Part shown: piece after piece, positions 21,749-22,343 of the stretch | Position numbering within the stretch: the first letter of the stretch is position 1 | Layout: each line of letters opens with the position of its first letter | NCBI GenBank assembly: GCA_964571195.1 | Contig: CAZNAD010000026.1 | Location: 1 to 22,343, forward strand | Source: PALSA-1006 sp964571195 | GTDB taxonomy: Bacteria; Pseudomonadota; Gammaproteobacteria; Burkholderiales; Gallionellaceae | Length of the DNA stretch: 22,343 nt | Direction of reading: 5' to 3' | Program-made: the position numbers and the translations under genes | Notes under the pieces: generated by a model | Databases searched by the model: none | Told to the model about the DNA's origin: nothing | The model's input: the letters and a program-made list of their open reading frames with translations, nothing else

Positions 21749-22343
21749 ATGGCTCAGTTCAAAGCAACCAACGTGCAAGGTAAAGCCACCGTTACCAATG
21801 CAAAATGTGAAGTTCGCCAACTTCAAGAAGGTGAATTGGTTGAAGAAGGTGAGGTCGTCAAGACCGCCGAAGGTGCCAAGGTTAATCTGGAAACTGAAGA
21901 TGGCGCGGTAAAGGTCGTCAAAGAGAAGCAGACCGTTACCCTTGATGAAGAGTTTTTCCCCCTCTTTGGCAACGGTGCCAAAGATAGCGTCATGGCCAAT
22001 GGCAGTGATATCAGCGCAATCATTGACGCGATCAGCAAAGGCACAAGTATAGATAACCAGCTTGAAGCAACCGCCTCCGGTCTGGATGCAGGAGATCAAG
22101 GCGATGGCAACAGCAATAGCGGCTCCAACTTGGTATTGTTAAAGAGCGTCGTAGAAACTATCGCTCCGGCTTCGGAAACACTGGTTGCTCCAAGTCGTAG
22201 CCCTGCAAGCACCATTTCCGATGCGGCAGCACAAGCCGCTGCTGAAGCCGCTGCCGCTCAGGCGGCGGCCGCTCAAGCCGCTGCTGCCGCTGCCGCCGCT
22301 CAAGCCGCTGCTGATGCTGCCGCCGCTCAAGCCGCTGCTGATG
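21749..22343 (+). CDS. N-terminus of a LapA-type giant adhesin (retention module), truncated by the window
   Basis: The start of a large secreted surface protein: an intact start (AGGGGAT eight bases before the ATG) and the retention module typical of LapA-like adhesins (MAQFKATNVQGKATVTNAKCEVRQL, EGELVEEGEVVKTAEGAKVNLETEDG, about 1-70). The module is thought to plug in the outer-membrane TolC channel and hold the protein on the surface until periplasmic LapG cleaves it. Residues about 120-150 (GSNLVLLKSVVETIAP) match the region preceding the cleavage site, after which there is an Ala/Gln-rich repeat from residue 159. No TAAG-like LapG motif is seen in the visible 198 residues. The protein continues beyond the window; a C-terminal type I signal would be at the far end. 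Confidence 0.88.
   Translation, partial: MAQFKATNVQGKATVTNAKCEVRQLQEGELVEEGEVVKTAEGAKVNLETEDGAVKVVKEKQTVTLDEEFFPLFGNGAKDSVMANGSDISAIIDAISKGTSIDNQLEATASGLDAGDQGDGNSNSGSNLVLLKSVVETIAPASETLVAPSRSPASTISDAAAQAAAEAAAAQAAAAQAAAAAAAAQAAADAAAAQAAAD
22223..22343 (+). repeat. Ala/Gln-rich repeat in the adhesin N-terminus
   Basis: From residue 159 the adhesin is almost all alanine with spaced Gln, Glu and Asp. The last copies have a 27-base unit (GATGCTGCCGCCGCTCAAGCCGCTGCT, shown in parts: GATGCTGCCGCC then GCTCAAGCCGCTGCT), encoding a nine-residue D-A-A-A-A-Q-A-A-A. The tract runs into the window end, so the copy number is not known. Such a sequence should be a long alpha helix. Repetitive codons make it a candidate for length variation. 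Confidence 0.8.

Noticed and set aside
1..22343. tRNA, rRNA, CRISPR array, insertion sequence or prophage
   Set aside because: No cloverleaf-like segment, no regularly spaced direct repeats, and no transposase or phage gene was recognised in any frame.

Overview
The window looks like chromosome of a betaproteobacterium with mid-range to moderately high GC, probably Nitrosomonadales (Gallionellaceae-like). This is inferred from gene content: an earP-efp pair with Arg32 in EF-P, MnmC, a group II truncated haemoglobin and a LapA-type adhesin export locus. There is no phage, IS element, CRISPR array, tRNA or rRNA. About 19 genes are supported and they are densely packed.

Region 1 (1-3770, minus strand): mnmC (bifunctional tRNA wobble-uridine enzyme), a class I SAM methyltransferase whose start overlaps the mnmC stop by one base, and a group II truncated haemoglobin. 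A REPIN-like palindrome sits between the last two. Upstream lies a small secreted PsiF-repeat protein with its own promoter, 5' hairpin and terminator. Region 2 (3773-8169): rsuA (16S rRNA pseudouridine synthase), then a signalling island made of a STAS-domain gene with an apparently damaged 5' end, an HDOD protein and, convergent to them, a membrane-anchored Cache-PAS-SpoIIE/PP2C phosphatase. Region 3 (8265-10213, minus): earP and efp, the EF-P arginine rhamnosylation pair, ending at a strong terminator. Region 4 (10414-11586): a 62-residue zinc-ribbon protein, a four-helix membrane protein and a flavin reductase-family protein.

Region 5 (11681-16807, minus): a MacAB-like exporter split into adaptor, ATPase and two paralogous permeases. 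An AT-rich, probably acquired gene of unknown function overlaps the last permease. Region 6 (17091-22343, plus): a type I secretion ABC protein with a C39-like domain, its HlyD/LapC-like adaptor, a LuxR regulator with a degenerate receiver, and the N-terminus of a giant adhesin with a LapA-type retention module and an Ala/Gln-rich repeat cut by the window end. The outer-membrane TolC partner, LapD and LapG are not in the window.

The most unusual signals are: (a) GC-rich palindromic elements inserted in frame in both mnmC and earP and read in the same frame, so that both proteins carry related Pro/Gly/Glu-rich peptides; (b) a STAS gene that seems to have lost its start and reading frame beside an intact phosphatase; (c) an AT-rich gene whose ribosome-binding site is embedded in the conserved C-terminal motif of a permease; (d) an adhesin whose visible N-terminus has an alanine-rich repeat and no recognisable LapG cleavage motif.
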